A DNA stretch of 64,000 bases, from contig NZ_QAGK01000007.1 in NCBI RefSeq assembly GCF_003057885.1, forward strand, positions 124,001 through 188,000, read 5' to 3'. The notes beneath the pieces are model-generated. The model was not told the DNA's origin. It saw nothing but the letters and a program-made list of their open reading frames with translations, and searched no databases. Of the stretch, positions 57,398 through 64,000 are shown piece by piece. Made by a program: the position numbers and the translations under genes. Position 1 is the first letter of the stretch, and every line of letters starts with the position of its first letter. The stretch comes from Oceaniglobus ichthyenteri (GTDB lineage Bacteria; Pseudomonadota; Alphaproteobacteria; Rhodobacterales; Rhodobacteraceae).

Positions 57398-57500
57398 ATG
57401 ACGCTTATGACGCTTCGTCCCATATCGGGCGTATTGCGCGCGCACGCGCGTATGTGCGCGCGTATACGGTGGATAAGGAGCAAAGCGTCATAAGCGTCAT
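57398..57500. other. Candidate replication origin: inverted pairs of tandem 9-mers
   Basis: ATGACGCTT occurs twice in tandem at 57398-57415 and its reverse complement AAGCGTCAT twice in tandem at 57483-57500, giving a perfect 18-base inverted repeat around 67 bases. The middle holds an alternating purine-pyrimidine run (GCGCGCGCACGCGCG and GTGCGCGCGTATAC). It lies just after the primase-helicase gene in a stretch without genes. Iterons beside a P4-like primase are the expected form of a satellite origin; a long-loop hairpin in the mRNA is the alternative. Confidence 0.55.
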
Positions 57501-57512
57501 GTCCGTAATTTT

Positions 57513-59846
57513 TCATCGCGTTTTCAGCCCTATGAAGCCCCGGCCATGCGGGCGGCGGTGATTCTGAAAGCCGCGTGATTTCAATTCCTTGCGCAACGTG
57601 TGCAGGGTCCAGGCATGTAGCCCTTGCCGCTCGCACCAGAATTTGAAACGGTCATGCAGATCGGTGGTGGTCACGAAACCTGCCGGATCGGTTACGGTTT
57701 CGTCGATCAGGAATTGCCCCAGCGTGTCCTCGTCATCCATGTATTCGGTGGATGCCGCCGCCACTCTGGCGGGCACGTCCAGGCCGCGCTCCTGCCATTG
57801 CAGCGTGCCCTCGATTGCCCATCGCAGGATTTCCGGCCCCTCTGCCCTCAACTTGTCGGCCAAGCCCTTGTCGCGCCGCTCAGGCGGTATGGTGACGGTG
57901 AAGGGCACCAACACCACGCGGGCACGGATCGCTTCATCGACGCCACGGAAAGACGGCTGATTATTCCCGGCAATCATCAGGGTCAGTTGCGGGTCGAAGT
58001 CGAAAAAATCGCCGCGCATGAAACGGGCGGTCATACGATCCCCGCCGGTCAAATCCTTGATAACGGATTCATCCCATGTCTTGCCGACTGGCAATTCGCT
58101 GCCCGCCACCAGCCGCGCGCCTTGCAGCCCGGCAAGCCCGGTTGAATGTTTTTCAACCGCGCTGTTGAGGAAGGTTTCAGCCGCCGCGCGCCGGGCATAA
58201 TCGGCCCAGATATGGGTCAAGGTGTTCAGGAAAACCGATTTCCCGTTTCTGCCCGTGCCGTAGAGAAAAAGCAGTTTGTGTTCCGTGGTCAGCCCGGTCA
58301 GCGCATAGCCTGCCGCGCGCTGCATGAAGGCCACCAGATCGGCGTCACCGTCGAATATCTCGTGCAGGAAGGTCAGCCATCGTTGTGGGCGCGATCCGGG
58401 CGCGGCAGGCGCGCAGGTGGTGGCCTTGGTTATCATGTCGCCCCGGTCGGCTGCGCGCAGCTGCCCGGTGCGCAGATCCACCGTGCCGCCGGGCGTTCCC
58501 AGCAGCAGGCGATTTTCGTCGAAGGCATCGGCCCGCGCCACGCTGGCCGGGTTCGATCTGGCCAGACTTTCGACGCTGGCAACCGTGATCTTGTTGCGCA
58601 ACCAGCGTGATTGATCCTTGGCCCAGGCGCGCAAGCGGTCGCTTTCCTTTTCTTCGAGCGTCCCGGCCTTGCGCTCGGCCCATCCGGTCAAATTCTCGGC
58701 CCGGTCACGCAGATAGGCGCGTGTGCGGGTCAGGTGGTCGAGCCTGTCGTCGATCTGCCAGCGGGTGCCCTCCCAGAAAAGCCATTTGCCCCAGGTGGCG
58801 ACGTGTCGCGCGTCAGCGTCAAAACTGCGCGCGCCCAGATCGGTTGCCAGTGCATCATGGCTAAGGTCGGTTTCGTCGGGCGTGTTCGGACGCGGCTGTC
58901 CATCGGCTGTTGCCGCGCGTGTGCCGGTCGCGCCATAACTGGCCCGCTCTTTCGGTTTTCGCGGCGTTTGCACGCCCGCCTGAAAGCCGCTTTCGATGGT
59001 CGCGGCAATTTCGCTCGCTTCCAGGCCGATGCCCGCACCAGCTGCCTGCAGCCGCGCCTTGACGGTTTCTTCTTGCAAGCCGCCCCCGGCCACGATCTGC
59101 GCCAGATTGAAGGCGCAGCTATTTAGCGTGCCGTTGCGCTTGCCCTCGGGCGCGGCCAACAGCTTTGCAAGTTCGTCCTGCATGGCCTTTTCAGCCCATG
59201 CCGTTGCACCGCCGGTGTCGATCTGGATGCGCGCACCGGGCATGGCACACTCGGAAAGTTTCGGCGCTTGCGCGGCGCGCAGCTTATCCAGCAGCCATTC
59301 CGGGCAATCGGCCAGTTCGAAGAAACCCGGCGGGTTCTTCCAGCGATACGCCTTGCCGGTGCCGGGTTTGATCGTCGGCGGTGCCAGCACCATGCCACCT
59401 TCGCCGCGCACATCTATGCCCGGTGCCAGCTTGCTTTCGCTGTTGCGGATTTCCAGATCGTCGGGCAGGCGGAAATAAACGTGCCAGCCTTCGCTTGGCG
59501 TCGTGCCCTCGATGGTATCAGGCAATGGCCCGTGTTCTTCGATCCAGCCGCGCAGGGTTCCCACGCCATCCTTGTCGTGGCCCTCGGGCGTGTCCGCGTC
59601 GATCACAAAGAAACCGCTATCGGTGCCGGTCGTGACTCCCAGCAGCGCGTCGGGAAATTCTTTCCAATAGTCGCGGATCGCGTCGGGGTCGGTGGTCGCG
59701 CCCCAGCGCGCGCCGCCATTGGCCTTGCCTGCTATGAAAGACCGTTTGCTGCCATCTTTGATGCGGGCAGGGAACACATGCCAGCCACGCGCGGCGCATT
59801 CCAGCGCGGCCTTGGCGACGGTCGGGAAGTTGTCCTGCATGTTCAT
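57513..59846 (-). CDS. Prim-Pol/D5-type primase-helicase
   Basis: 777 residues. The N-terminal half (about 5-190) is a bifunctional primase-polymerase domain (ALECAARGWHVFPARIKDG, GVTTGTDSGFFVIDADTPEG with the metal-binding Asp pair, GWHVYFRLPDD). The middle is a D5_N region (about 330-480). The C-terminal superfamily 3 helicase has Walker A GTGRNGKS (530-537), then GSELPVGKTWDESVIKDLTGGD and LMIAGNNQPSFRGVDEAIRARVVLVPF. Such proteins start and drive replication of P4-like satellites and plasmids. GGGGGG precedes the ATG at 59846, which overlaps the preceding tiny gene (TGATG). Confidence 0.92.
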   Translation of the reverse strand: MNMQDNFPTVAKAALECAARGWHVFPARIKDGSKRSFIAGKANGGARWGATTDPDAIRDYWKEFPDALLGVTTGTDSGFFVIDADTPEGHDKDGVGTLRGWIEEHGPLPDTIEGTTPSEGWHVYFRLPDDLEIRNSESKLAPGIDVRGEGGMVLAPPTIKPGTGKAYRWKNPPGFFELADCPEWLLDKLRAAQAPKLSECAMPGARIQIDTGGATAWAEKAMQDELAKLLAAPEGKRNGTLNSCAFNLAQIVAGGGLQEETVKARLQAAGAGIGLEASEIAATIESGFQAGVQTPRKPKERASYGATGTRAATADGQPRPNTPDETDLSHDALATDLGARSFDADARHVATWGKWLFWEGTRWQIDDRLDHLTRTRAYLRDRAENLTGWAERKAGTLEEKESDRLRAWAKDQSRWLRNKITVASVESLARSNPASVARADAFDENRLLLGTPGGTVDLRTGQLRAADRGDMITKATTCAPAAPGSRPQRWLTFLHEIFDGDADLVAFMQRAAGYALTGLTTEHKLLFLYGTGRNGKSVFLNTLTHIWADYARRAAAETFLNSAVEKHSTGLAGLQGARLVAGSELPVGKTWDESVIKDLTGGDRMTARFMRGDFFDFDPQLTLMIAGNNQPSFRGVDEAIRARVVLVPFTVTIPPERRDKGLADKLRAEGPEILRWAIEGTLQWQERGLDVPARVAAASTEYMDDEDTLGQFLIDETVTDPAGFVTTTDLHDRFKFWCERQGLHAWTLHTLRKELKSRGFQNHRRPHGRGFIGLKTR

Positions 59847-59941
59847 CAGTTCGCCCCCCAGATCAGCACGCAAAGCGCGGATGCCTGCGCCTCGGTCAGC
59901 CCGTGCAGGCGCATCAGAAACCGGATTTGAATCTGCCTCAT
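59846..59941 (-). CDS. 31-residue protein coupled to the primase gene
   Basis: MRQIQIRFLMRLHGLTEAQA followed by SALCVLIWGAN. The start overlaps the previous stop as ATGA and its stop overlaps the primase start as TGATG, so ribosomes could pass through all three frames. The sequence looks like a helix-loop-helix and begins with the DNA-binding-like FLMRLHGLTEAQA. The double overlap is the main reason to believe in it. Confidence 0.5.
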   Translation of the reverse strand: MRQIQIRFLMRLHGLTEAQASALCVLIWGAN

Positions 59942-60180
59942 ACCGCGCCCCCCAGCAGTTCCAGCGGGGCGTATTCGCCCGCGCCCTCGATACGCGCCAG
60001 CGTGCGGCCCCGGTCGTCCTTCAGGACGCGGTGCGGATCGCAGGTGCAAAGCCGCTGGCGCGTATAGATCGCGCAGCCCGGATCGTGCTGATATTCGACG
60101 TGGTAGAGATTGCCGCGCCTGATATGCTTGCGGCGCTCTGCGGCCCATGCTCGGCGGGCCTGCCGTTTCGATTTTGTCAT
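59938..60180 (-). CDS. Small basic Cys-containing unknown protein
   Basis: 80 residues. The N-terminus is very basic (TKSKRQARRAWAAERRKHIRRG) and the middle has YQHDPGCAIYTRQRLCTCDP, with Cys/His spacing that might bind a metal. No family is recognised. It is the first gene of the primase transcript. The candidate antisense RNA at 60235-60298 lies over its leader. Confidence 0.6.
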   Translation of the reverse strand: MTKSKRQARRAWAAERRKHIRRGNLYHVEYQHDPGCAIYTRQRLCTCDPHRVLKDDRGRTLARIEGAGEYAPLELLGGAV

Positions 60181-60234
60181 TTGCTCATTGCCTCGGCATT
60201 TGCCGAAAGCAACGGGCGGTGCTATATTCAGCTT

Positions 60235-60298
60235 TGAAGCCGTCCAAGCCTCAAGTTTTAGATAGCCCCCGCCGTCGCTTTCGGTGGGGGTTTCTATT
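60235..60298 (+). ncRNA. Candidate antisense RNA over the primase-operon leader
   Basis: A promoter-like TTGCCG (60200-60205), 17 bases, TATATT (60223-60228) predicts a plus-strand start near 60235. A hairpin CCCCCGCCG/CGGTGGGGG (60266-60290) followed by TTTCTATTT forms a plus-strand terminator. No plus-strand gene is nearby. The transcript of about 64 bases would be complementary to the mRNA between the gene ending at 60294 and the gene starting at 60180. P4 satellites control replication with a short RNA in a similar place, which makes this attractive but unproven. Confidence 0.45.
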
Positions 60299-60683
60299 TG
60301 CAGATTGCCGCGCGCAGGCTTCTGTTGGCCTCGCGGGTGTTGCTCATGCTGGCCTGTTGCGCGTTCACCGCTGCCCGCACGATCCGGTGCAGGTGGATCG
60401 CATCGGTGCTGTCGAAGTCGGGATTTGCCAAGGCGATGCTGGCGACTTCTAGGACGGATTCGACAAAGCCCTCGGCGTCGTCCACGTCGATCTTGTCATT
60501 GTTATTGATAAGGCAGGCATTTGCGCCCTTTGCCGCCTCAATTGGATCACTGGGCAATTTCGCCATATCTTCGGCGTCCTGCATTCGATGCGCATCAATC
60601 GCAAGCATCTCAAAGTCGCGCGGCGAAAGCTGTTTCAGCGTTTTGACGGCCTCGGCGGGAAGGTCGGAAAGGTTGATGCTCAT
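60294..60683 (-). CDS. Unknown protein downstream of AlpA
   Basis: 129 residues, acidic and helical (MSINLSDLPAEAVKTLKQLS, RDFEMLAIDAHRMQDAEDMA, FDSTDAIHLHRIVRAAVNAQQA). It has no membrane segment and no recognised domain. The start overlaps the AlpA stop by 4 bases, so it is coupled to that regulator and belongs to the early region of the element. Confidence 0.7.
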   Translation of the reverse strand: MSINLSDLPAEAVKTLKQLSPRDFEMLAIDAHRMQDAEDMAKLPSDPIEAAKGANACLINNNDKIDVDDAEGFVESVLEVASIALANPDFDSTDAIHLHRIVRAAVNAQQASMSNTREANRSLRAAICK

Positions 60684-60934
60684 GCCGCCACCTCGCGCGC
60701 TTCCAACCAGGCGACGATTTCGGCCTCTTTCCAATAGCGGCGGCGTCCGATGTAGATCGGGCGCGGAAAGTCCAGGTCGTGATTGTCCAGCCAGCGCCAC
60801 AGGGTCATGTCGCTGATACCGCCGCACATCTGGCGCACGGTCGCTGCCTGAATGCGGCGGTGGGGATTGCGGTCGTGTTCCGGGTCAAGCGCGCTCGTGG
60901 TGCGCGCAATCGGAGTTGCGGGTTGGGTGTTCAT
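60680..60934 (-). CDS. AlpA-family DNA-binding regulator
   Basis: 84 residues. A MerR/excisionase-like winged helix (about 26-78): RIQAATVRQMCGGISDMTLWRWLDN followed by the wing DFPRPIYIGRRRYWKEAEIVAWLE. AlpA proteins activate integrase or act as excisionases in P4-like elements. The start codon has AAAGGA upstream, placed in the loop of an inverted repeat (GGTGCCA/TGGCACC, 60935-60968) that could hide or expose it. Confidence 0.88.
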   Translation of the reverse strand: MNTQPATPIARTTSALDPEHDRNPHRRIQAATVRQMCGGISDMTLWRWLDNHDLDFPRPIYIGRRRYWKEAEIVAWLEAREVAA

Positions 60935-60968
60935 GGTGCCACGTCCTTTCGTGTTAGGTCATGGCACC
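60935..60968 (-). promoter_or_regulatory. Inverted repeat around the AlpA ribosome site
   Basis: GGTGCCA and TGGCACC, 20 bases apart, frame the AAAGGA ribosome site directly before the AlpA ATG. It could be an operator for AlpA itself or an RNA hairpin. Confidence 0.4.
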
Positions 60969-61011
60969 CCATTGAGGGCATTTTTCGCGCCTTGGATATT
61001 GCGAAACAATT

Positions 61012-61656
61012 TCAGAAATTAAATCGCAGTTCTTTTGCAGCCCTCAAGGTGTCGCGCGCGCCTTGCTCTGTTTGCGCCTTATATTTCAAAAATTTAGCGA
61101 TTTCCGAAAGAGATGCGCCACCCTCGGCTGCATCCAATACTCTAAGATATTCCGGCCATTTTGCAGGGTGGCGGCGTTTTTGTACCTTCCCGCCGCTCTC
61201 CTCAGTTTGAACTTCTACCAACCTCTTTTTCACATTTTCAATCTGGGGTGCGATAGGTGCGCTCAAGTCAAAATCGACTCGTAAAAAACCCGCTGGGGCC
61301 GTTTCCCGCGTGAATTCACGGATGGAAGTGTCAGTCCAACTCCAGCCAATGGCATTTTCTGGTTGATCTCCAATCTTCGGGTTTGGCATTTCCCACCACA
61401 ATATCCGAGAAAAAATAATGAAACCGGGATCTTCTGGACGCAATATACGCCCGCCTTCATGAGTTGGATGCTCAGCGTCCAGCCATTCCCTGAATTTGAG
61501 ATTGCTCTGATAGGTTTGGCTAGCGTATTCTTTAAATTCTTGGCGTAGATCTTCACGACGTCGGAGAAATTCCCATTTCCATCTGTTGCGTGACCAATCA
61601 CAAAAATCTCCGTAGGCGTCAGGATCGCGCCAATCTGGAATGCCCCATTCGTTCAT
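61012..61656 (-). CDS. Unknown protein with DUF6499-like N-terminus
   Basis: 214 residues. The start (WGIPDWRDPDAYGDFCDW, NRWKWEFLRRREDLRQEF) resembles the tryptophan-rich WRDxxAY...AWEFLRRNxxY motif of DUF6499/transcriptional regulator-like proteins found on alphaproteobacterial plasmids and islands. The C-terminal end (VLDAAEGGASLSEIAKFLKY, EQGARDTLRAAKEL) looks like a helix-turn-helix. Base composition is lower in GC than its neighbours, with several ATT, AAA and TTT codons. It overlaps the integrase stop by 4 bases. A regulatory role is likely but not shown. Confidence 0.68.
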   Translation of the reverse strand: MNEWGIPDWRDPDAYGDFCDWSRNRWKWEFLRRREDLRQEFKEYASQTYQSNLKFREWLDAEHPTHEGGRILRPEDPGFIIFSRILWWEMPNPKIGDQPENAIGWSWTDTSIREFTRETAPAGFLRVDFDLSAPIAPQIENVKKRLVEVQTEESGGKVQKRRHPAKWPEYLRVLDAAEGGASLSEIAKFLKYKAQTEQGARDTLRAAKELRFNF

Positions 61657-62885
61657 GCCTTGGCCTCGCCAATCCGCACTACGTTATCCGCCGTGCCTTC
61701 CACCAGATCGAAAACAAGACGCGCCCATGCGTCCAGCGCATCCCGCTTTTCGTCGGCATAATCGTGTCGCTGGTAAACGCTCACGATGCCCCCGGCGGTG
61801 CCGCTCACATGGTTCAGCACGGCCTCTGTCACTCTCACCGGAATGCCTAGCCGCGCCATGCCGGTTGCCGCCGTGCGGCGTAGATCGTGAAACGTCCAGT
61901 GCGAGATTTCCTGCCCGGCAATCTCTGCCATGCGTTCGGCAATGTGATTCCGGCCCTTGTGGTAGCCCTGTACCGCGCTTCTGCCGTTCGTGGTGAACAC
62001 ATACCCCGCATCGCTCTTGAGGCGCTCCACCGCCCCCAGAACGTCCAGTGCAGCCTGTGACAACGGCACATCATGCGCCCGCCCGTTCTTGGTGCGGTCG
62101 GCAGTCAGGTGCCATAGATCGTCGCTAACCTCTCGATCGGTCATGTTCACAACCTCGCCAAGCCGTTGCCCGGTCAGCAACAGCATTTTGCCAAGATGCC
62201 CCCACGGCTGGCCCTCAACCGTGCAGGCTTTCCAGAACAGTCTGATTTCGTCGTCGGTCAACACGCGGTCGCGGCTCTTTTCCTTCGCTGCCGGTTTGAC
62301 GCCCATCGCGGGCGACTGGTCGATTATATCGCGTTCCACACACCAGCTTAGGAATTTGTTCAGATACGCCCGCACCCGGTTGGCGGTCACAACCCGCCCG
62401 CTGTCGGCTATCCCGTCCAGTAGGTCGATCACGTCGCGCTTGGCGATATCGTGAATATCCCGCTCGCCCCAGACTGCGACCACATGCCGGTTCAACTCGC
62501 GCTTGACGGTTTCGCCGGATTTCAGGGTGGACAAGTGCCGCTTGCCGAATTGCTCCACAAGCGTCTTGATCTTGTCGCGGCCTGATTGGTCAACCTCGAC
62601 GCGTGCCGCCTTTTCGGCCTCTCTCTCGCCCGCCGGATCGCGCCCATCCTGCGCAGCAATCAAGGCTTCACTTGCCCGCGCTCGCGCGTCTGCAAGCGAA
62701 AGCAAAGGATATCTGCCTAATGTCATCCGGCGGTGCTTTTCCCCAAACCGATACCGAATTTGCCATGACTTTTTGCCGCTCGGCTGCACGATGAAATAAA
62801 GGCCCGTCATCAGGCTATCCGGCACCTCTTGCCTCTTGTCCGTCACCTTCCATTTGTCAACGCCGGTTGCCGTCAGCTTAGCCAT
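61653..62885 (-). CDS. Tyrosine integrase of the element
   Basis: 410 residues. An N-terminal arm-binding domain (DUF4102 type: GLYFIVQPSGKKSWQIRYRF, MTLGRYPLLSLADARARASE) is followed by a core-binding and a catalytic domain. The active residues are R241 (TGQRLGE), H333 and R336 (FHDLRRT) and the nucleophile Y371 (SVYQRHD). It recombines the tRNA-Asn site with the element. The ATG at 62885 has GAGGGGAACG upstream; this ribosome site contains one of the repeated GGGGAAC cores, so integrase binding could repress its own translation start region. A -10-like TATAAA lies at 62954-62959. Confidence 0.95.
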   Translation of the reverse strand: MAKLTATGVDKWKVTDKRQEVPDSLMTGLYFIVQPSGKKSWQIRYRFGEKHRRMTLGRYPLLSLADARARASEALIAAQDGRDPAGEREAEKAARVEVDQSGRDKIKTLVEQFGKRHLSTLKSGETVKRELNRHVVAVWGERDIHDIAKRDVIDLLDGIADSGRVVTANRVRAYLNKFLSWCVERDIIDQSPAMGVKPAAKEKSRDRVLTDDEIRLFWKACTVEGQPWGHLGKMLLLTGQRLGEVVNMTDREVSDDLWHLTADRTKNGRAHDVPLSQAALDVLGAVERLKSDAGYVFTTNGRSAVQGYHKGRNHIAERMAEIAGQEISHWTFHDLRRTAATGMARLGIPVRVTEAVLNHVSGTAGGIVSVYQRHDYADEKRDALDAWARLVFDLVEGTADNVVRIGEAKA

Positions 62886-62890
62886 GCTCG

Positions 62891-62968
62891 TTCCCCTCAA
62901 AATCTGTTCCCCAATCGGTTCTGGGGAACATTCTGGGGAACAGAAATGGTGTTTTATACTGTTCCCCA
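62891..62968. repeat. Right candidate integrase arm sites
   Basis: Five copies of GGGGAAC or its complement GTTCCCC at 62891-62897, 62907-62913, 62924-62930, 62936-62942 and 62962-62968. The two direct copies read TCTGGGGAAC, 12 bases apart, as at the left end. They lie between the integrase start and attR and overlap its promoter. Confidence 0.6.
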
Positions 62969-63071
62969 CGCAAGCAAACACTGCCGAACATATCGCGCAT
63001 ATGCAAGTAAAATAAAGGAAAAATCAGGGCCGATAGTTTTACATATTTAGGCCGCGTTACCCCCTAAATAG

Positions 63072-63120
63072 TGACTGTTAATCAATTGGTCGTAGGTTCG
63101 ATCCCTACCGCCGGAGCCAA
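63072..63120 (+). repeat. attR: 49-base copy of the tRNA-Asn 3' end
   Basis: Identical to 54617-54665. Only the 3' half of the tRNA is present, so this is the duplicated attachment core rather than a tRNA gene. Confidence 0.95.
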
Positions 63121-63144
63121 TTCTAAAAAAGTCAAGCGAAATCA

Positions 63145-63176
63145 ACGATTCTGACCGATAAATCGGTCAGGAGTCG
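63145..63176. repeat. Inverted repeat just outside attR
   Basis: CTGACCGAT/ATCGGTCAG with a 2-base loop (63151-63170), extended by ACGA/TCGT outside a two-base mismatch. It lies between attR and the next integrase-like gene and may be a binding site or terminator; no T-run follows. Confidence 0.45.
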
Positions 63177-63211
63177 TTGTGCGACACAAAAGTCGCAAAA
63201 GGGTCGCACAC

Positions 63212-64000
63212 ATGGCCGCACATCCGACCTATATCATTCGCAGGGGCACGACTCTGGTCTTTCGGCGCCGGGTCCCGGCGGTCGCGAAAAATTTCTACGC
63301 GAAATCGTTTTTTTGTTTTTCGCTTCGAACGCATTTCATTTCCGAGGCGCGGCGACGGGCTGCGATAGCAGCCCGCTTCATCGTCGATCTCATCGGAATG
63401 ATAGAGATGTGCGGAGCGGACATGCTCAATGAACAACAGCTGGATTCCATGGTCGATGACCTGATGCGCTTCGAGGTGGCAACCTCGGAAGCACTCCGCG
63501 AGACCTGTGGCCCGCGGGGCCCGGAGGCTGTGACCGCCGCAATCCGGCTGCATGAGGCGACTCGCGAGACGATGCGCGTCGCGCTGATCTATAATGACTA
63601 CGAGGCTGTCTCGGCGCCGCTCGAGCGAACACTTGGCCGACTCGGGGTCCCTGTTGAGCCAGGAAGCGAGGACTGGCTGCGCGGCTCGACGCGCCGCCCG
63701 GGCCCTGATCGAGGTCGCCGACGAGAATATCCACCGGGAACAGAGCATCTACCGCATGGATGATCGCCTTGTCTCGATGTCCCATCCCGCAAAGGCGCAA
63801 GCCGATCTGACCGCGATGATCGCGCTTCCGCCCGTGTTGCCGACACTACCGGCGCAGATGGCGGCGCATGCACCCCATGCCGAACCCGGTCCGATGCAGA
63901 GCCCACCGGAGACGTCGCCAATGCCGGCAGCACCACCTGTGCCAACGCTGGCCAAAGTCGCCCCTGATCTGACCTGCGCGCGGCAGCCTACACCCGCGAT
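63212..64000 (+). pseudogene. Frameshifted second integrase, N-terminal part
   Basis: The first ~155 codons match the start of Rhodobacteraceae integrases with DUF6538 (YIIRRGTTLVFRRRVPAVAK, FSLRTHFISEARRRAA). At about 63,665-63,695 the reading moves by one base: the original frame degenerates into GSTRRPGPDRGRR and stops at 63763, while the +1 frame continues sensibly as ARRAARALIEVADENIHREQ and then runs Pro/Ala-rich to the window end. The catalytic domain would lie outside. A sequencing error is possible. Start is uncertain (a GTG at 63179 is also in frame). Confidence 0.65.

Larger units (their letters stand above)
54617..63120. mobile_element. 8.5-kb satellite-like integrative element in tRNA-Asn
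   Basis: Bounded by a perfect 49-base direct repeat of the tRNA-Asn 3' end. All genes read on the minus strand. From the right end the order is integrase, an unknown, AlpA regulator, three or four small unknowns, primase-helicase, a small unknown, HK97-type capsid protein, and P27-type small terminase at the left end. No large terminase, portal, maturation protease, tail or lysis gene is present, and the gaps are too short to hold them. The gene kit (integrase, AlpA, primase, plus capsid and TerS) is that of phage satellites such as PICIs or P4-like elements rather than a prophage; a heavily deleted prophage is the alternative. The genes are intact and tightly overlapped, which argues against decay. 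Confidence 0.85.

Noticed and set aside
63072-63120. A second tRNA-Asn gene
   Set aside because: Only the 3' half is present; acceptor 5' strand and D-arm are missing, so it is the attR copy.

Overview
The window looks like chromosomal DNA of a marine Rhodobacteraceae (Roseobacter-group alphaproteobacterium). The pointers are moderately high GC, a large B12-dependent ribonucleotide reductase, the doubled cold-shock-domain protein, glnB-glnA beside a divergent nnrD, an alphaproteobacterial alpha/beta-hydrolase/OsmC fusion, and an integrase start of the DUF6538 type common in this family.

Layout: 1-1.5 kb holds the end of pdxH, a double cold-shock protein, a DUF192 protein and tRNA-Pro(UGG). 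2-5.7 kb is nrdJ behind a structured 560-base leader. 6-11.6 kb has an EF-hand protein, ilvH, a hybrid histidine kinase and ilvB, the last preceded by a complete attenuator (a Val/Ile-rich 15-residue leader peptide plus terminator). 11.8-24.4 kb is mixed housekeeping: bpt, RDD and DUF2852 membrane proteins, DUF1428, a DpaL-like lyase, a Nit amidase, malate synthase G, mmsA with a divergent LysR regulator, a CBS protein, coaD, the hydrolase/OsmC fusion and an ADP-ribosylglycohydrolase. 24.5-31.5 kb is nitrogen and tryptophan metabolism (glnBA, nnrD, trpGD) and a YibQ-type deacetylase-like protein. tRNA-Leu(UAG) follows.

31.9-42.5 kb is an energy and stress block: a baeRF protein, a small unknown, an HdeD-like protein, an SDR, a complete N-type ATPase operon (atpDCQRBEFAG), a CBS-pair protein and a Crp/Fnr regulator. 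N-ATPases are known as laterally spread second ATPases, so the main F-ATPase is expected elsewhere. 42.7-47 kb is an Mla-like lipid transport operon (STAS-MlaE, MlaF, a very long MlaD, a lipoprotein). 47-52 kb has a radical SAM protein divergent from zwf-pgl-pgi, with a LacI-family-like palindrome between them. An orphan EnvZ-like kinase and a metallo-beta-lactamase-fold hydrolase lead to tRNA-Asn(GUU).

From 54,617 to 63,120 an 8.5-kb element is integrated in tRNA-Asn and bounded by a perfect 49-base direct repeat. It encodes a tyrosine integrase, an AlpA regulator, a Prim-Pol/D5 primase-helicase, an HK97-fold capsid protein and a P27-family small terminase, plus small unknowns. I see no large terminase, portal, protease or tail gene, so it resembles a phage satellite. 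It also carries candidate integrase arm sites, an 18-base inverted pair of tandem 9-mers beside the primase that could be its origin, and a candidate antisense RNA. Directly beyond its right repeat lies a frameshifted second integrase, which suggests a tandem second element running out of the window.
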